DNA from: Tabrizicola sp.
GTDB lineage: Bacteria; Pseudomonadota; Alphaproteobacteria; Rhodobacterales; Rhodobacteraceae
NCBI GenBank assembly: GCA_025458105.1
Contig: JALOTD010000018.1
Coordinates: forward strand, 1 to 51,466
Direction: 5' to 3'
DNA: 51,466 bases
In this document: in pieces, positions 33,608 to 41,625 of the stretch
Layout of the letters: each line of letters begins with the position of its first letter
Numbering within the stretch: the first letter of the stretch is position 1
The notes under the pieces: model-generated
What the model was told of the DNA's origin: nothing
Databases searched by the model: none
The model's input: the letters and a program-made list of their open reading frames with translations, nothing else
Position numbers and translations under genes: made by a program

Positions 33608-34314
33608 ACCTCGTATTCATGCCCGATGGTCGGGTGATCAACGAGACGTATCATGACCCGGCCATCCCGCGCGTCACGGGCTTCCAGAATTACTGGGTTG
33701 CGGCGGACCTCGGACAGGCGAACGACTTTTCAGCCGTCACCGTGATCAAGGACGAAGCGCTACCTGTCGTGGACGAAAACAGGATCATTGTCGGCCCGCG
33801 CAATTGGACAGTCGTCTATGCCGACCGCTTCCGGGGTGTCAGCTATGTCGATGTGGTCGATCATCTGATCCGTCTCAAGAACGCGCATCCGTTCGGCGGA
33901 AAGTCACATCTTGCCATCGACGGAACGTCCATCGGACGTGTGGTCTCAGACATGCTGCAAGCGCAGTCTGTGCCGCATTGGGCAGTCACGATGACCGGGG
34001 GCCAGGATTGGTCGAAGAAGTCGGGTCGTTACGTCAACGCGGGCAAGACTTTCATGATCGAGAACCTTGCCGTTATGTTCGCGGCAGGAGAAATCCGCTT
34101 CGCCCATGATCTGCCGCTTCGGGCAGAGATCGAAGCCGATCTTGCTTCCTTCTCGACCGAAACGACTGCCGCCGGGAACCAGATCATCACGCAGAGTCGG
34201 TCGGCTGCGGGCCACGGCGACCTTGGTATCGCCCTCATCGTCGGTGCCTTCGCAAGCAAGTATTTGCGACCGCAGCAGATGGAAGTGCGCCAGTTGAAGA
34301 ACTACTACGGCTGA
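33592..34314 (+). CDS. Large terminase nuclease domain, separate gene
   Basis: A 240-aa RNase H-fold nuclease matching the C-terminal half of large terminases. Candidate metal residues are Asp39 in YWVAADLGQANDFSAVTVI, Asp110 in HLAIDGTSIG, and Asp210 in GHGDLGIALIVGAF. It has its own AGGAGG about six bases before the ATG at 33592 and overlaps the ATPase gene by 16 bp in another frame. Together the two genes form a split large terminase. A recent frameshift in a single gene is the alternative, but the Shine-Dalgarno argues for a true gene. Confidence 0.8.
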   Translation: MSQVLDLVFMPDGRVINETYHDPAIPRVTGFQNYWVAADLGQANDFSAVTVIKDEALPVVDENRIIVGPRNWTVVYADRFRGVSYVDVVDHLIRLKNAHPFGGKSHLAIDGTSIGRVVSDMLQAQSVPHWAVTMTGGQDWSKKSGRYVNAGKTFMIENLAVMFAAGEIRFAHDLPLRAEIEADLASFSTETTAAGNQIITQSRSAAGHGDLGIALIVGAFASKYLRPQQMEVRQLKNYYG

Positions 34315-34703
34315 CCCCCGAAAAGCCGGGCAGCGCTGGGCGGTCGGGTTTCATTGGGGACGTGGGTAGGGCAGTGCGCCTAACGCCCGTGGCTGACGCG
34401 CTGCTGAGGCGTCATTCTCTTAGGAAACGTAGAAGCGGCGCGCGGGGGTTCTCAAAACTCAGGATATGAACGGGCTAGAACCCAAGGCATGGCAGATCGC
34501 ATGGCCATCCTTTCCGAGTAGCCAGTAGCAATAGCCTCTAGGGCTACCTCGCCGTTTAAACGCAGAGTCTGTTTCTTTTCATGTACTTACTTGACTTGAG
34601 GCATGCCACCGTGAGATGGTGACCGTATGGAACAGAATCGCATAGCCATCCTTCGTTGCCTCCGACCTGCCGCACGTCGCGTGCAGGAATGGAGGACCAC
34701 GAC
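34315..34703. other. 389-bp noncoding region after the terminase genes, with a direct repeat
   Basis: No gene is supported. ATCGCATGGCCATCCTT at 34496-34512 recurs with one mismatch at 34637-34653. A short palindrome TAGCC-TCTA-GGGCTA lies near 34535. A GC hairpin of CCCGAAAAGCCGGGC type follows the nuclease stop. The region could hold a packaging site or promoter of the next small genes, but neither is proven. Confidence 0.45.
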
Positions 34704-34898
34704 ATGGCAAATCAGGAAACTGCTTTCGTAACTGCGATGCGCCTCGCGGCGCACAACAACCCCGAACTGTTCACGCATAAGGATGGAGAGTTGTACTTCC
34801 TTGAGTGGAAGTTGACCGCGTGGATGGCGATCTATCTTTGCGACCTGCTCCATCCGATGTTCCATCTTGGCCAGAACTCCAACATGGAGGCCGTGTGA
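34704..34898 (+). CDS. Orphan 64-aa protein
   Basis: A short protein, MANQETAFVTAMRLAAHNNP..., with one amphipathic helix near the end. GGAGGA lies seven bases before the ATG. Its TGA overlaps the ATG of the next gene as TGATG, which supports translation. Function unknown. Confidence 0.6.
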   Translation: MANQETAFVTAMRLAAHNNPELFTHKDGELYFLEWKLTAWMAIYLCDLLHPMFHLGQNSNMEAV

Positions 34899-35353
34899 TG
34901 GAGCGGAAGGAACTGATCGAAGCGGCTGCTCGCCGCTTCAACGTCGCGCGGTGTGATCTCGACTACCTGCTCGCCCACGACGGCAGCCCCGGCGTCACGG
35001 AGCTCATCAATGCGGAAGATGGGTACGAGTACTTCGGTTCGCTTGCCGAACACGAGTGCCATCTCGCGAGGCTGGAAGCTGTGAACGATGTCGACAGCTT
35101 GATTGATGTTTGTATCGGCCTGCGTGATTGCGGCTATGACGACCCGTCGGTTATCGAAAGGCTGAGGGCCGCAGCTTACTGCATTGGCGACTCCAATCTG
35201 ATCGACGCCATCGAAGCAATCGAGGACCGTGAGGCGCTCATCTTTGCTATTCTGGAGGACTATGGTGCAGGCGATGTGGGAGTCATGATCGGACTGATGG
35301 ATGGCTCAGCAATCGTGCGCGTTCCTCTTCGGGTTTTGCAGGTGGCAGCATGA
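34898..35353 (+). CDS. Orphan 151-aa acidic helical protein
   Basis: A largely helical, acidic protein (for example RLEAVNDVDSLIDVCIGLRDCGYDDPSVIERLRAAAYCIGDSNLIDAIEAIEDREALIF). No family recognised; the spaced acidic helices could form a repeat fold. Its start overlaps the 64-aa gene and its stop overlaps the next 44-aa frame, so three small genes are coupled. Confidence 0.62.
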   Translation: MERKELIEAAARRFNVARCDLDYLLAHDGSPGVTELINAEDGYEYFGSLAEHECHLARLEAVNDVDSLIDVCIGLRDCGYDDPSVIERLRAAAYCIGDSNLIDAIEAIEDREALIFAILEDYGAGDVGVMIGLMDGSAIVRVPLRVLQVAA

Positions 35354-35484
35354 GCCCGAATGTCCGCAAGCGGCTGCGCATTCTTAGCCGGGGCCTCGAT
35401 CCCTACTGCCATGTCCGGCTGACGTATTTGGGACGCACCTACATCTACATGGAAGGAAGGTGGTGGGTCGCCCCCGACCTCTGA
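35350..35484 (+). CDS. Orphan 44-aa protein
   Basis: A 45-codon frame beginning MSPNVRKRLRILSRGLDPYC and ending GRWWVAPDL; basic at the N-terminus and rich in aromatic residues. Its ATG overlaps the previous stop as ATGA, the chief evidence that it is real. A terminator hairpin begins 24 bases after its stop, closing the element's core gene block. Confidence 0.55.
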   Translation: MSPNVRKRLRILSRGLDPYCHVRLTYLGRTYIYMEGRWWVAPDL

Positions 35485-35507
35485 TCACCGCGTCAAAACA
35501 TACTTGG

Positions 35508-35536
35508 TGGGCGACGCCGAAAGGTGTCGCCCATTT
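35508..35536 (+). terminator. Intrinsic terminator closing the small-gene block
   Basis: TGGGCGACGCC and GGTGTCGCCCA pair around a GAAA tetraloop (one G-U pair) and are followed by TTT. It separates the satellite core genes from the restriction-modification cargo. Confidence 0.75.
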
Positions 35537-35622
35537 GGCACGCATTCTGATCTGCGCAATCGACTCCGAAGAACGCCCAGGATAGCATAGTAACGGACAA
35601 ATAATTGAAGGAATGCAGACGC

Positions 35623-36774
35623 ATGGCAACAGTTCGAGCGATCTTTCAGCCGCTGGCTGGTGGGCAGCATCATGCGACGCACCTTAATTCGTTGGCTCGG
35701 GAACCTTGGCTACACAGACTGATTATCTCGTCGGCGTTTTCAAATTCGGCAGGCGTTGCCGCAGTTTCGGCTGCTCTGACCCCTGTCGCTGGAGCCTGTC
35801 GAGCATTCATTGGTGTACGAAACGGCAGTACCACCGCACAATCCCTTGCCGCGTTGCTCAAGCTTGGGATTGAGACCTATGCCGTGGATACGGCGACAAG
35901 AAGTCGGATATTTCACCCGAAGCTTTATCTGGCCATTGGCCAAAATCAGGCGCGCGCAATAATCGGTAGTGCCAATCTCACCCACCCCGGGCTTTTCAAC
36001 AATATCGAAGCGGGTTCCGACATTTCGCTTGATCTGACTGATGCCTCAGACAAGGCATTTTCCGATACGATGATTGCAGGGTTTGATGACCTCCTGAACA
36101 ATCATCCTCTCCATTGTTTCAAGATCGTAGACGGTCGGCAGATCGTGGACCTAATGCGACAGGGTCTCTTGGAAGACGAGCGCAACCCCAAGACGCAAAC
36201 AACTATGGGCGTAGGAACGCAAGGCAGCGCCACCTACAAGAAAAGCATTAGTTTGCCTTTTGTTGGGCCGCCAAAGAAGCTGAAAGCCAAGAAGCCAAAG
36301 CCTATCCCCGCTGTCCCTGCCGGATTTGCGCCGTCTTCTACGCCCATTTTTGGGCAGTTGGTTTGGTTGAAGCCGAGCCTTCCTGCGACTGACCTGCAAC
36401 TGAACCCCGGACATGCACCGGGTGTTCTTCGTCTTACACAGGCGAAGTACAAGGTCGGTGGATCGGTGATCGACCAAACGACATACTTCCGCAATCAGGT
36501 CTTCTCAGGCCTGACTTGGACCAACAATCCCGTTGCGCAAAAGGACGAGGCGGTCGCGCCCGTGTCACTTTTCATCGCAGGGGTATATGTTGGAGACTTC
36601 GACATGCCCGTGAGCCACAAACTTGCGTGGGAAGCCGGACAAAGCAACTACACGACAGGGCTGCATTGGTCAGGTGCTACCAGCCATGTTAAGCATCAGG
36701 GTCTGGTCGGACGTGCCCTCAAGCTTTACCAGCCTGCATCGGCCGGTGGCCGCTATATCGTGGAAATCGACTAG
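35623..36774 (+). CDS. PLD-family restriction-like endonuclease
   Basis: A 383-aa protein with a phospholipase D-type nuclease domain. The single HKD motif is HPKLYL at about 98-103 followed by GSANLTHPGLFNNIEAG at 115-131. One motif per chain implies a dimer, as in BfiI/NgoFVII-type restriction enzymes. A Lys/Pro-rich linker near 215-235 leads to a C-terminal part (about 250-383) in the position of their DNA-recognition domain. It is convergent with, and overlaps by four bases, an adenine methyltransferase, which supports a restriction role. AAGGAA precedes the ATG at 35623; the TTG further upstream is not needed. Confidence 0.8.
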   Translation: MATVRAIFQPLAGGQHHATHLNSLAREPWLHRLIISSAFSNSAGVAAVSAALTPVAGACRAFIGVRNGSTTAQSLAALLKLGIETYAVDTATRSRIFHPKLYLAIGQNQARAIIGSANLTHPGLFNNIEAGSDISLDLTDASDKAFSDTMIAGFDDLLNNHPLHCFKIVDGRQIVDLMRQGLLEDERNPKTQTTMGVGTQGSATYKKSISLPFVGPPKKLKAKKPKPIPAVPAGFAPSSTPIFGQLVWLKPSLPATDLQLNPGHAPGVLRLTQAKYKVGGSVIDQTTYFRNQVFSGLTWTNNPVAQKDEAVAPVSLFIAGVYVGDFDMPVSHKLAWEAGQSNYTTGLHWSGATSHVKHQGLVGRALKLYQPASAGGRYIVEID

Positions 36775-38360
36775 GCTGGTAGTCTGTGCCGACGGTCGCG
36801 CAGTGCGGCCCATGCTGCCAGAAGGTCCATTTGCTCGGCCTTGGTCAACGCCCCCAAAACGGCTTCTGACTGGACTTCCAGAGTGTCGGCCACGTTGCCT
36901 TCGCGAACCATGCGGTCGAGGCCCTCAACGTCAGGCACGATGGCCTCGGGGGCGGGCAGCAACAGCTTTTCTATCTCGCTTGGAACGAGTTCCAGCACTC
37001 CTCCGCCGTAGTGTCGCCCTTCAAGTTCAGCACTAAGGGCGGTCAAGGCGTTATAGAAGCCATAGACCAAAGCATCAGCCGTGCCACGCAGTGCCCGGAT
37101 ACGATATGCGGTGTCGGTCGTGTATGCCCCTGCACGGTTGAGGATCAATCGCGGTGTGTCGTGGCTTCGCTTGAGCATTCCCACTTCGGTCGCATGAACC
37201 GACGGCACGGTGTACCACGGGCTGCGGATGCGGCACTTGTATCGCTTGTGCAAGTCTTCCTGTTCACCAGACGCGATGTAGGCGCGGCCCTTGGCGCTAT
37301 CTTCAACGGAGCGGTCGAACCATAGAAAATTGGTCGGCTTACCTGTGGCGGAGTTCTGCGCGTGCTGGGCATCATCATAGATCACGCCCGGGCAGTGGTC
37401 GCTGCGCCCAAACATCGGATGCGCCCATTGTTCTAGGCCGTTCTGCCGAACCACATCATCTGTCACGAGGAAGAAGCTGTTCGCCCCTGTGACGATGCCC
37501 ACGTCCACCTTTGCGGCAGCGGAGAAGCGACAAAACCGCTTGTCGGCTTCAATGGAATCGAGAATGGCGAGGGTCGCAGGCGGCACAAGGGCACGAGTCC
37601 ACTTCCCTTGAACCGTCTTCCCGTTGATTGCTCTCGGTGCGTTGAAGATTGCCTCCGGGTCACCGCGCAGGAAGTTGCGGCCTGAAACTCGATGGATTCC
37701 CAACCCTTCGCCGTGGACGTCAGGTGTCGCCTTCTTCTCGGCCATCAGGAGTACGGCACCTTGAAGTGTGCCCTCGAACCAGATTTCTTGCGGGTCCACG
37801 ATTACGATGCGGCGGCATTGCTGCCCAAGGTAAGTCCGCAGAGATTGGGCGTGCATCACATGCACAATCTCAGACGGAACGACCATCGCAAGCCGCCCGC
37901 CGGGGCGAAGCAAATCCATCGAGGCGAGGATGAAGGGCACCCAAGCGTTGGTATGCTTGGTGAAATTGCAGCCGAGCTGCGCGAAGACTTTCTCGGCGTT
38001 GGCTTGGAAGTTTGCCGGGAGGTATTGATACCGGATGAAAGGGGGGTTCCCGAGGACAGCATCGAACTGCCGTGGCTTCGCTTGTAGCGCCCATTCGAGG
38101 AAGTCGCGGTTGTTGACCGTGCAGTTGGGCAGGCCTCGTGCCGCTGCCTTTGCGGCTTCTTCCGGTGACAACTCGAAGGCCGTGACTTTCGCACCTGAAC
38201 CAGCCAACGACGGGAAGAATGCTCCGTCGCCACAGCTTGGTTCCAAGACGCTGCTGCCGCCGGTCGGGGCGACCCACCGGGCTAAGAATCGGGCGAGATC
38301 GTCGGGCGTGTAGTAACCACCGCGTAGCTTCTGCTCAGTCTCTAGCGCGATGAAGTTCAT
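36771..38360 (-). CDS. N6-adenine DNA methyltransferase
   Basis: A 529-aa class-gamma methyltransferase resembling Eco57I/TaqI-type modification enzymes. It has the N-terminal RGGYYTPDDLARFLARWV, the AdoMet motif I VLEPSCGDGAF (38-48), acidic motif FELSPEE, and the catalytic GNPPFIRYQ (104-112). A long C-terminal target-recognition part follows. It should methylate adenine in the site cut by the PLD nuclease, whose gene meets it tail to tail. Its promoter lies in the 250 bp before tRNA-Ala, which otherwise holds only recombination-type repeats and a terminator. Confidence 0.87.
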   Translation of the reverse strand: MNFIALETEQKLRGGYYTPDDLARFLARWVAPTGGSSVLEPSCGDGAFFPSLAGSGAKVTAFELSPEEAAKAAARGLPNCTVNNRDFLEWALQAKPRQFDAVLGNPPFIRYQYLPANFQANAEKVFAQLGCNFTKHTNAWVPFILASMDLLRPGGRLAMVVPSEIVHVMHAQSLRTYLGQQCRRIVIVDPQEIWFEGTLQGAVLLMAEKKATPDVHGEGLGIHRVSGRNFLRGDPEAIFNAPRAINGKTVQGKWTRALVPPATLAILDSIEADKRFCRFSAAAKVDVGIVTGANSFFLVTDDVVRQNGLEQWAHPMFGRSDHCPGVIYDDAQHAQNSATGKPTNFLWFDRSVEDSAKGRAYIASGEQEDLHKRYKCRIRSPWYTVPSVHATEVGMLKRSHDTPRLILNRAGAYTTDTAYRIRALRGTADALVYGFYNALTALSAELEGRHYGGGVLELVPSEIEKLLLPAPEAIVPDVEGLDRMVREGNVADTLEVQSEAVLGALTKAEQMDLLAAWAALRDRRHRLPA

Positions 38361-38546
38361 AGGTCCGTCCCTGCCGTTTGTTCTTGTTACGTCCCCAAAG
38401 TTTACGATTGGTGAACTGTTCGCGTTTTATCGCAAAGCCAACCATTCCGCCAACCGTATTTGGTGGCGGGGCCCTCCGAAGACACCGAATGTCGTGGGAG
38501 GGAGACTCGGCGCCTGTTGCACTTGCTTAGTGTCGGCCGAGGCAGT

Positions 38547-38564
38547 GTTGCAAGCAGGTTGCAA
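38547..38564. promoter_or_regulatory. GTTGCAA pair beside attR
   Basis: GTTGCAA at 38547-38553 and again at 38558-38564, 11 bases apart, mirrors the pair beside attL (12 bases apart). A likely arm-type integrase site, lying about 50 bases inside the right end. Confidence 0.45.
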
Positions 38565-38573
38565 AAATGGAAA

Positions 38574-38593
38574 AGGCGCCCCTTAGGACGCCT
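38574..38593 (-). terminator. Element-borne terminator for tRNA-Ala
   Basis: Read on the minus strand, AGGCGTCC and GGGCGCCT form an 8-bp stem (one G-U pair) with a 4-base loop and a following TTTTCC. It lies 20 bp beyond the tRNA CCA end, inside the element, and so replaces the native terminator that was pushed to 24054-24084. Confidence 0.65.
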
Positions 38594-38609
38594 CTTAACC
38601 CATTGTTCC

Positions 38610-38688
<79 letters not shown>

Positions 38689-38793
38689 ACCGGAGAGAAG
38701 CATCACGCCGTTTCCGCCGCGATGCCGGGTGTTTAGGTCAGGCCGCCGGGGGGCGCAAGGGGAAAAATCCGCCTTGCGCGCAACGACCGGACC

Positions 38794-39129
38794 TTAGACT
38801 TCCTCTTCGTCGCCGGCCACATCGGCCAGGTCGTCCAAAGAGACGTTGTCGTCGGCGTCGTCTTCCAGAAGATCGTCGTCCAGTTCGGTATCTTCGGTCG
38901 CGCCGGCTTCCAGGAGATCGTCATCGGCCTCCAGATCCTCGACCAGGACATCATCGTCCTTTTCGGGAACAGCGCGCGAAATGACCGAGGCGGCCATCTT
39001 GCGGCGGACAGATTCGATGTCTACGACCTCGCCCGTGTAGGGGCTGACGATCGGGTTGCGGTTCAGGTCGTAAAAGCGTTTGCCGGTGGTCGGGCAGATA
39101 CGCTTCGTGCCCCATTCTTCCTTGGGCAT
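38794..39129 (-). CDS. TIGR02300 family protein (FYDLN acid protein)
   Basis: A 111-aa protein starting MPKEEWGTKRICPTTGKRFYDLNRNPIVSPYTGE, the hallmark of the alphaproteobacterial TIGR02300 family, followed by a very acidic tail with Asp/Glu repeats (about residues 55-111). The N-terminal part has a rubredoxin-like single-cysteine region. Function unknown. The ATG at 39129 is chosen over one two codons upstream because GAAGGG is then at the right distance. It is upstream of tRNA-Ala in the same direction. Confidence 0.9.
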   Translation of the reverse strand: MPKEEWGTKRICPTTGKRFYDLNRNPIVSPYTGEVVDIESVRRKMAASVISRAVPEKDDDVLVEDLEADDDLLEAGATEDTELDDDLLEDDADDNVSLDDLADVAGDEEEV

Positions 39130-39251
39130 GGTCATCCCTTCGAGCGGTGGGTGGCGGAATGACGCCGCTTGCCACAGGTGCAGGCGACTGTCAAAGCCTT
39201 TCGTAAGGCTGGTGAACTGGCTATCCTGTCGGTCGGTTTCAAGGGGTTTCC

Positions 39252-39968
39252 ATGCCGATCCTGTCCGGCTCTCCGCCTGTCGAGGTCCATCTGAAGCGGT
39301 CTGCACGCGCCCAGCGATTCTCGCTGCGGGTGTCGCGGCTGGACGGGAAGGTCACCCTGTCGATGCCGCTGCGAGCCCGGGAGGGTGAGGCGCTGGCCTT
39401 CCTTAAAGGCAATGAAGACTGGCTGCGCGAGACCTTGCAGGCCATGCCTGGCTCGATGGTGCAGCGGGTGAGTTTGGGGTCGATGATCCCGGTCGAGGGG
39501 AAGGCCTTGCAAATCGTGGCCGGGCCGGGCCGATCGATCAGGACTGAGGGTGACCGGCTTCTGGTGCCGGGCGATCCCGCGACTGTGGGCGCCCGGGTTG
39601 CGGCCTGGCTGAAGGTGCTGGCGCGCGATCGGTTGGCAGCGGCCTCGACCCGCTATGCGACGATGGTGGGCCGGCGGTACTCTGCCCTGGCTCTGCGGGA
39701 CACCCGATCGCGATGGGGCTCGTGTTCGCCGGATGGGCGGCTCATGTATTCCTGGCGTCTGGTCATGGCACCGCCCGCGGTGCTGGACTATGTCGCCGCG
39801 CATGAGGTGGCGCATTTGGTGGAGCTGAACCACTCCGCTGCCTATTGGGCTGTGGTGGAGCGGATCTATCCCGGCTGGCAGGCACAGCGGGCCTGGCTGC
39901 ACGCCGAGGGGCAGGCAGTCTGCGGCAGCAGGTCATGCATGGTGAGCTGGACCCCGGCCAGTCACTGA
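39252..39968 (+). CDS. YgjP-like (SprT-type) zinc metallopeptidase
   Basis: A 238-aa protein with N-terminal strand domain and the C-terminal zinc site VLDYVAAHEVAHLVELNHSAAYWAVVERIYPGW, with HExxH and a third histidine as in the YgjP/DUF45 metalloproteins. RDTRSRWGSCSPDGRLMYSWRL precedes it as usual. AAGGGG precedes the ATG. The last about 16 residues (CGSRSCMVSWTPASH) look foreign to the family and overlap the GntR gene, so the true C-terminus may have been lost in a deletion. Confidence 0.85.
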   Translation: MPILSGSPPVEVHLKRSARAQRFSLRVSRLDGKVTLSMPLRAREGEALAFLKGNEDWLRETLQAMPGSMVQRVSLGSMIPVEGKALQIVAGPGRSIRTEGDRLLVPGDPATVGARVAAWLKVLARDRLAAASTRYATMVGRRYSALALRDTRSRWGSCSPDGRLMYSWRLVMAPPAVLDYVAAHEVAHLVELNHSAAYWAVVERIYPGWQAQRAWLHAEGQAVCGSRSCMVSWTPASH

Positions 39969-40507
39969 CCCTTCGCGGCCTGGGCAAGCAGTTCGGCGTG
40001 TCGATGACCCCCGCGCGCGAGGCTGTCCGGCGGCTGGTGGCCGAAGGCGCGCTGACGCTGTCCTCTTCGGGTCGGATTTCGACACCGGCTCTAACTCCGG
40101 AGCGGATCGAGGAGCTGGCGGCGATCCGGGCACTGTTGGAGCCCGAGATGGCGGCCCGCGCGCTGCCCCGCGCCCACTTCGCCCTGATCGAGCGGCTGAC
40201 GGCGATCAACCTGATGAACGGCGAGGCGGCTGTCAGGGGGGATGCGGTGGCCTATGTCCGCACCAACCTGGAGTTTCACCGGACGCTCTATCTGCGCGCC
40301 CAGTCGCCGGCGATGCTGGCACTGTGCGAGACGGTCTGGCTGCAGCTGGGGCCCACGATGCGGGTGGTCTATGCCCGGCTGAAGCGAAGGGAACCACCCA
40401 CCCACCACCGGATGATCTTGGCGGCGTTGAAGGCGGGGGACGAGCCGGGGCTGCGGCTGGCCGTGCGGACGGACGTGACGCAGGGGCTGCGGCATCTGAC
40501 GGGGTAG
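39935..40507 (+). CDS. GntR-family (FadR subfamily) regulator, N-terminus probably damaged
   Basis: A 190-aa reading from ATG 39935, with winged helix (LTLRGLGKQFGVSMTPAREAVRRLVAEGALTL) and an FCD ligand-binding domain (IEELAAIRALLEPEMAARAL, then RTNLEFHRTLYLRAQSPAML). Similarity to the first GntR helix continues upstream of this ATG (SLRQQV), but no good start codon exists there; the only in-frame alternative is TTG 39845 inside the peptidase gene. I infer that the original start was deleted. The protein ends in GLRHLTG, the same as the desaturase downstream. Confidence 0.7.
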   Translation: MHGELDPGQSLTLRGLGKQFGVSMTPAREAVRRLVAEGALTLSSSGRISTPALTPERIEELAAIRALLEPEMAARALPRAHFALIERLTAINLMNGEAAVRGDAVAYVRTNLEFHRTLYLRAQSPAMLALCETVWLQLGPTMRVVYARLKRREPPTHHRMILAALKAGDEPGLRLAVRTDVTQGLRHLTG

Positions 40508-40524
40508 TGTCCACGCGTGGACAG
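40472..40524 (+). repeat. Direct repeat at GntR 3' end, copy 1
   Basis: Contains a 25-bp stretch at 40483-40507 identical to 41521-41545 that encodes the end GLRHLTG and stop. Imperfect similarity extends on both sides, including a following GTCCACGCGTGGAC palindrome at 40509-40522. The second copy lies 1038 bp downstream. Confidence 0.75.
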
Positions 40525-40665
40525 CTTTTGAGCGCCTTGGAAAATCAATGGGTTGCTTGTGGACATTTACGGGGCGTTAGGCAGTTTCCCCGGGCCTTTT
40601 CTGTGGTCGACAGGCGATAGGGGCGTCGTCTAGCGTGACAGAGTTGGTGGGATTCAGAGGTTCCC

Positions 40666-41545
40666 ATGCATCTTTTCGCAACTGACCGCGTCTTTCCCGG
40701 ACCGAACACCGACGTCATGGATGGTGTCATCTGTTGGGACCGAGCCAAGTCGTTTTGGTGGTTCGGCCATCTGGCCGGGACCGTTGCCGCCGTGCTGCTT
40801 TATCCCAGCGTCGGAGGAGTTGCGGTCTTTCTGGTGTTGTCGGCCGTGACGATCTGCGCCGGGCATTCGACAGGCATGCACCGGCTGTTGATCCACCGGT
40901 CCTTCAAGACCCCGCGCTGGCTGGAATACCTGCTGGTCTACCTTGGGGTGCTGGTCGGCATGGCTGGTCCCTTCGGCATGATCCGGGCGCATGACGGGGT
41001 TCTGGCGGGACGGCTGGTGGCAGCTGCATTGCGTCTACCGGCTGGAGCATCCGCCGGAGTTCGTGATCGAGCCCGAGGTTGCCGGGTCCAGATTCTACCG
41101 TCTGGTCGAGGCGAGCTGGATGGCGCAGCAAGTGCCGCTGGCGCTGATCCTGTGGCTTCTGGGCGGGATGGAATGGGTGCTGTGGGGGATCTCGGTGCGC
41201 ATCATCGCCTCACTGACCGGGCATTGGGCGGTCGGGCATTTCGCCCATCGCGGCGGGCATCAGGGCTGGCGCGTGGACGGGTTGCCCGTCCAAGGCTACA
41301 ACATCCGTGGGCTTGGGCTTGTCACCTTCGGCGAGAACTGGCACGGCAACCACCACGCCTTCCCGCATTCGGCGCGGCTGGGGGTGGAGCCCGGGCAGGT
41401 TGACCCCGGCTTTTGGTTCATCCGCACACTGGAATGGCTTGGGCTTGCCTCTGCGATCCGCTTGCCCGAAAGCGAACCGCCCCGGGCCGGTCTGGTGCGG
41501 GTTGAACCGGAGGTGACCGTGGGGCTGCGGCATCTGACGGGGTAG
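40666..41545 (+). pseudogene. Fatty acid desaturase, disrupted by a frame-changing internal deletion
   Basis: The 5' part (frame of 40666) encodes GHSTGMHRLLIHRSFKTPRWLEYLLVYLGVLVGMAGPFGMIRAHD, with the first histidine box, then changes frame near 40990-41000 and continues GFWRDGWWQLHCVYRLEHPPEF, then GHFAHRGG and GENWHGNHHAFPHSA with the last histidine box. Known relatives have about 20 residues between RAHD and GFWRD, including the HDxxxH box, which is absent here. The product would be inactive even with the frame restored. It was a membrane diiron desaturase. It ends in the GLRHLTG repeat. Confidence 0.85.
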
Positions 41546-41561
41546 AGACCACGGTGGACAG
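41510..41561 (+). repeat. Direct repeat at desaturase 3' end, copy 2
   Basis: Second copy of the repeat that ends the GntR gene. The 25 bp at 41521-41545 are identical, and the downstream CCACGGTGGACAG is one base shorter than in copy 1. It suggests duplication or insertion of the desaturase segment between the copies. Confidence 0.75.
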
Positions 41562-41625
41562 ATCGGTTCACGATATGCCTGATACGTCGCGAGCATGGGG
41601 AAATGGGTTGAGTGAACGCCGAAAG

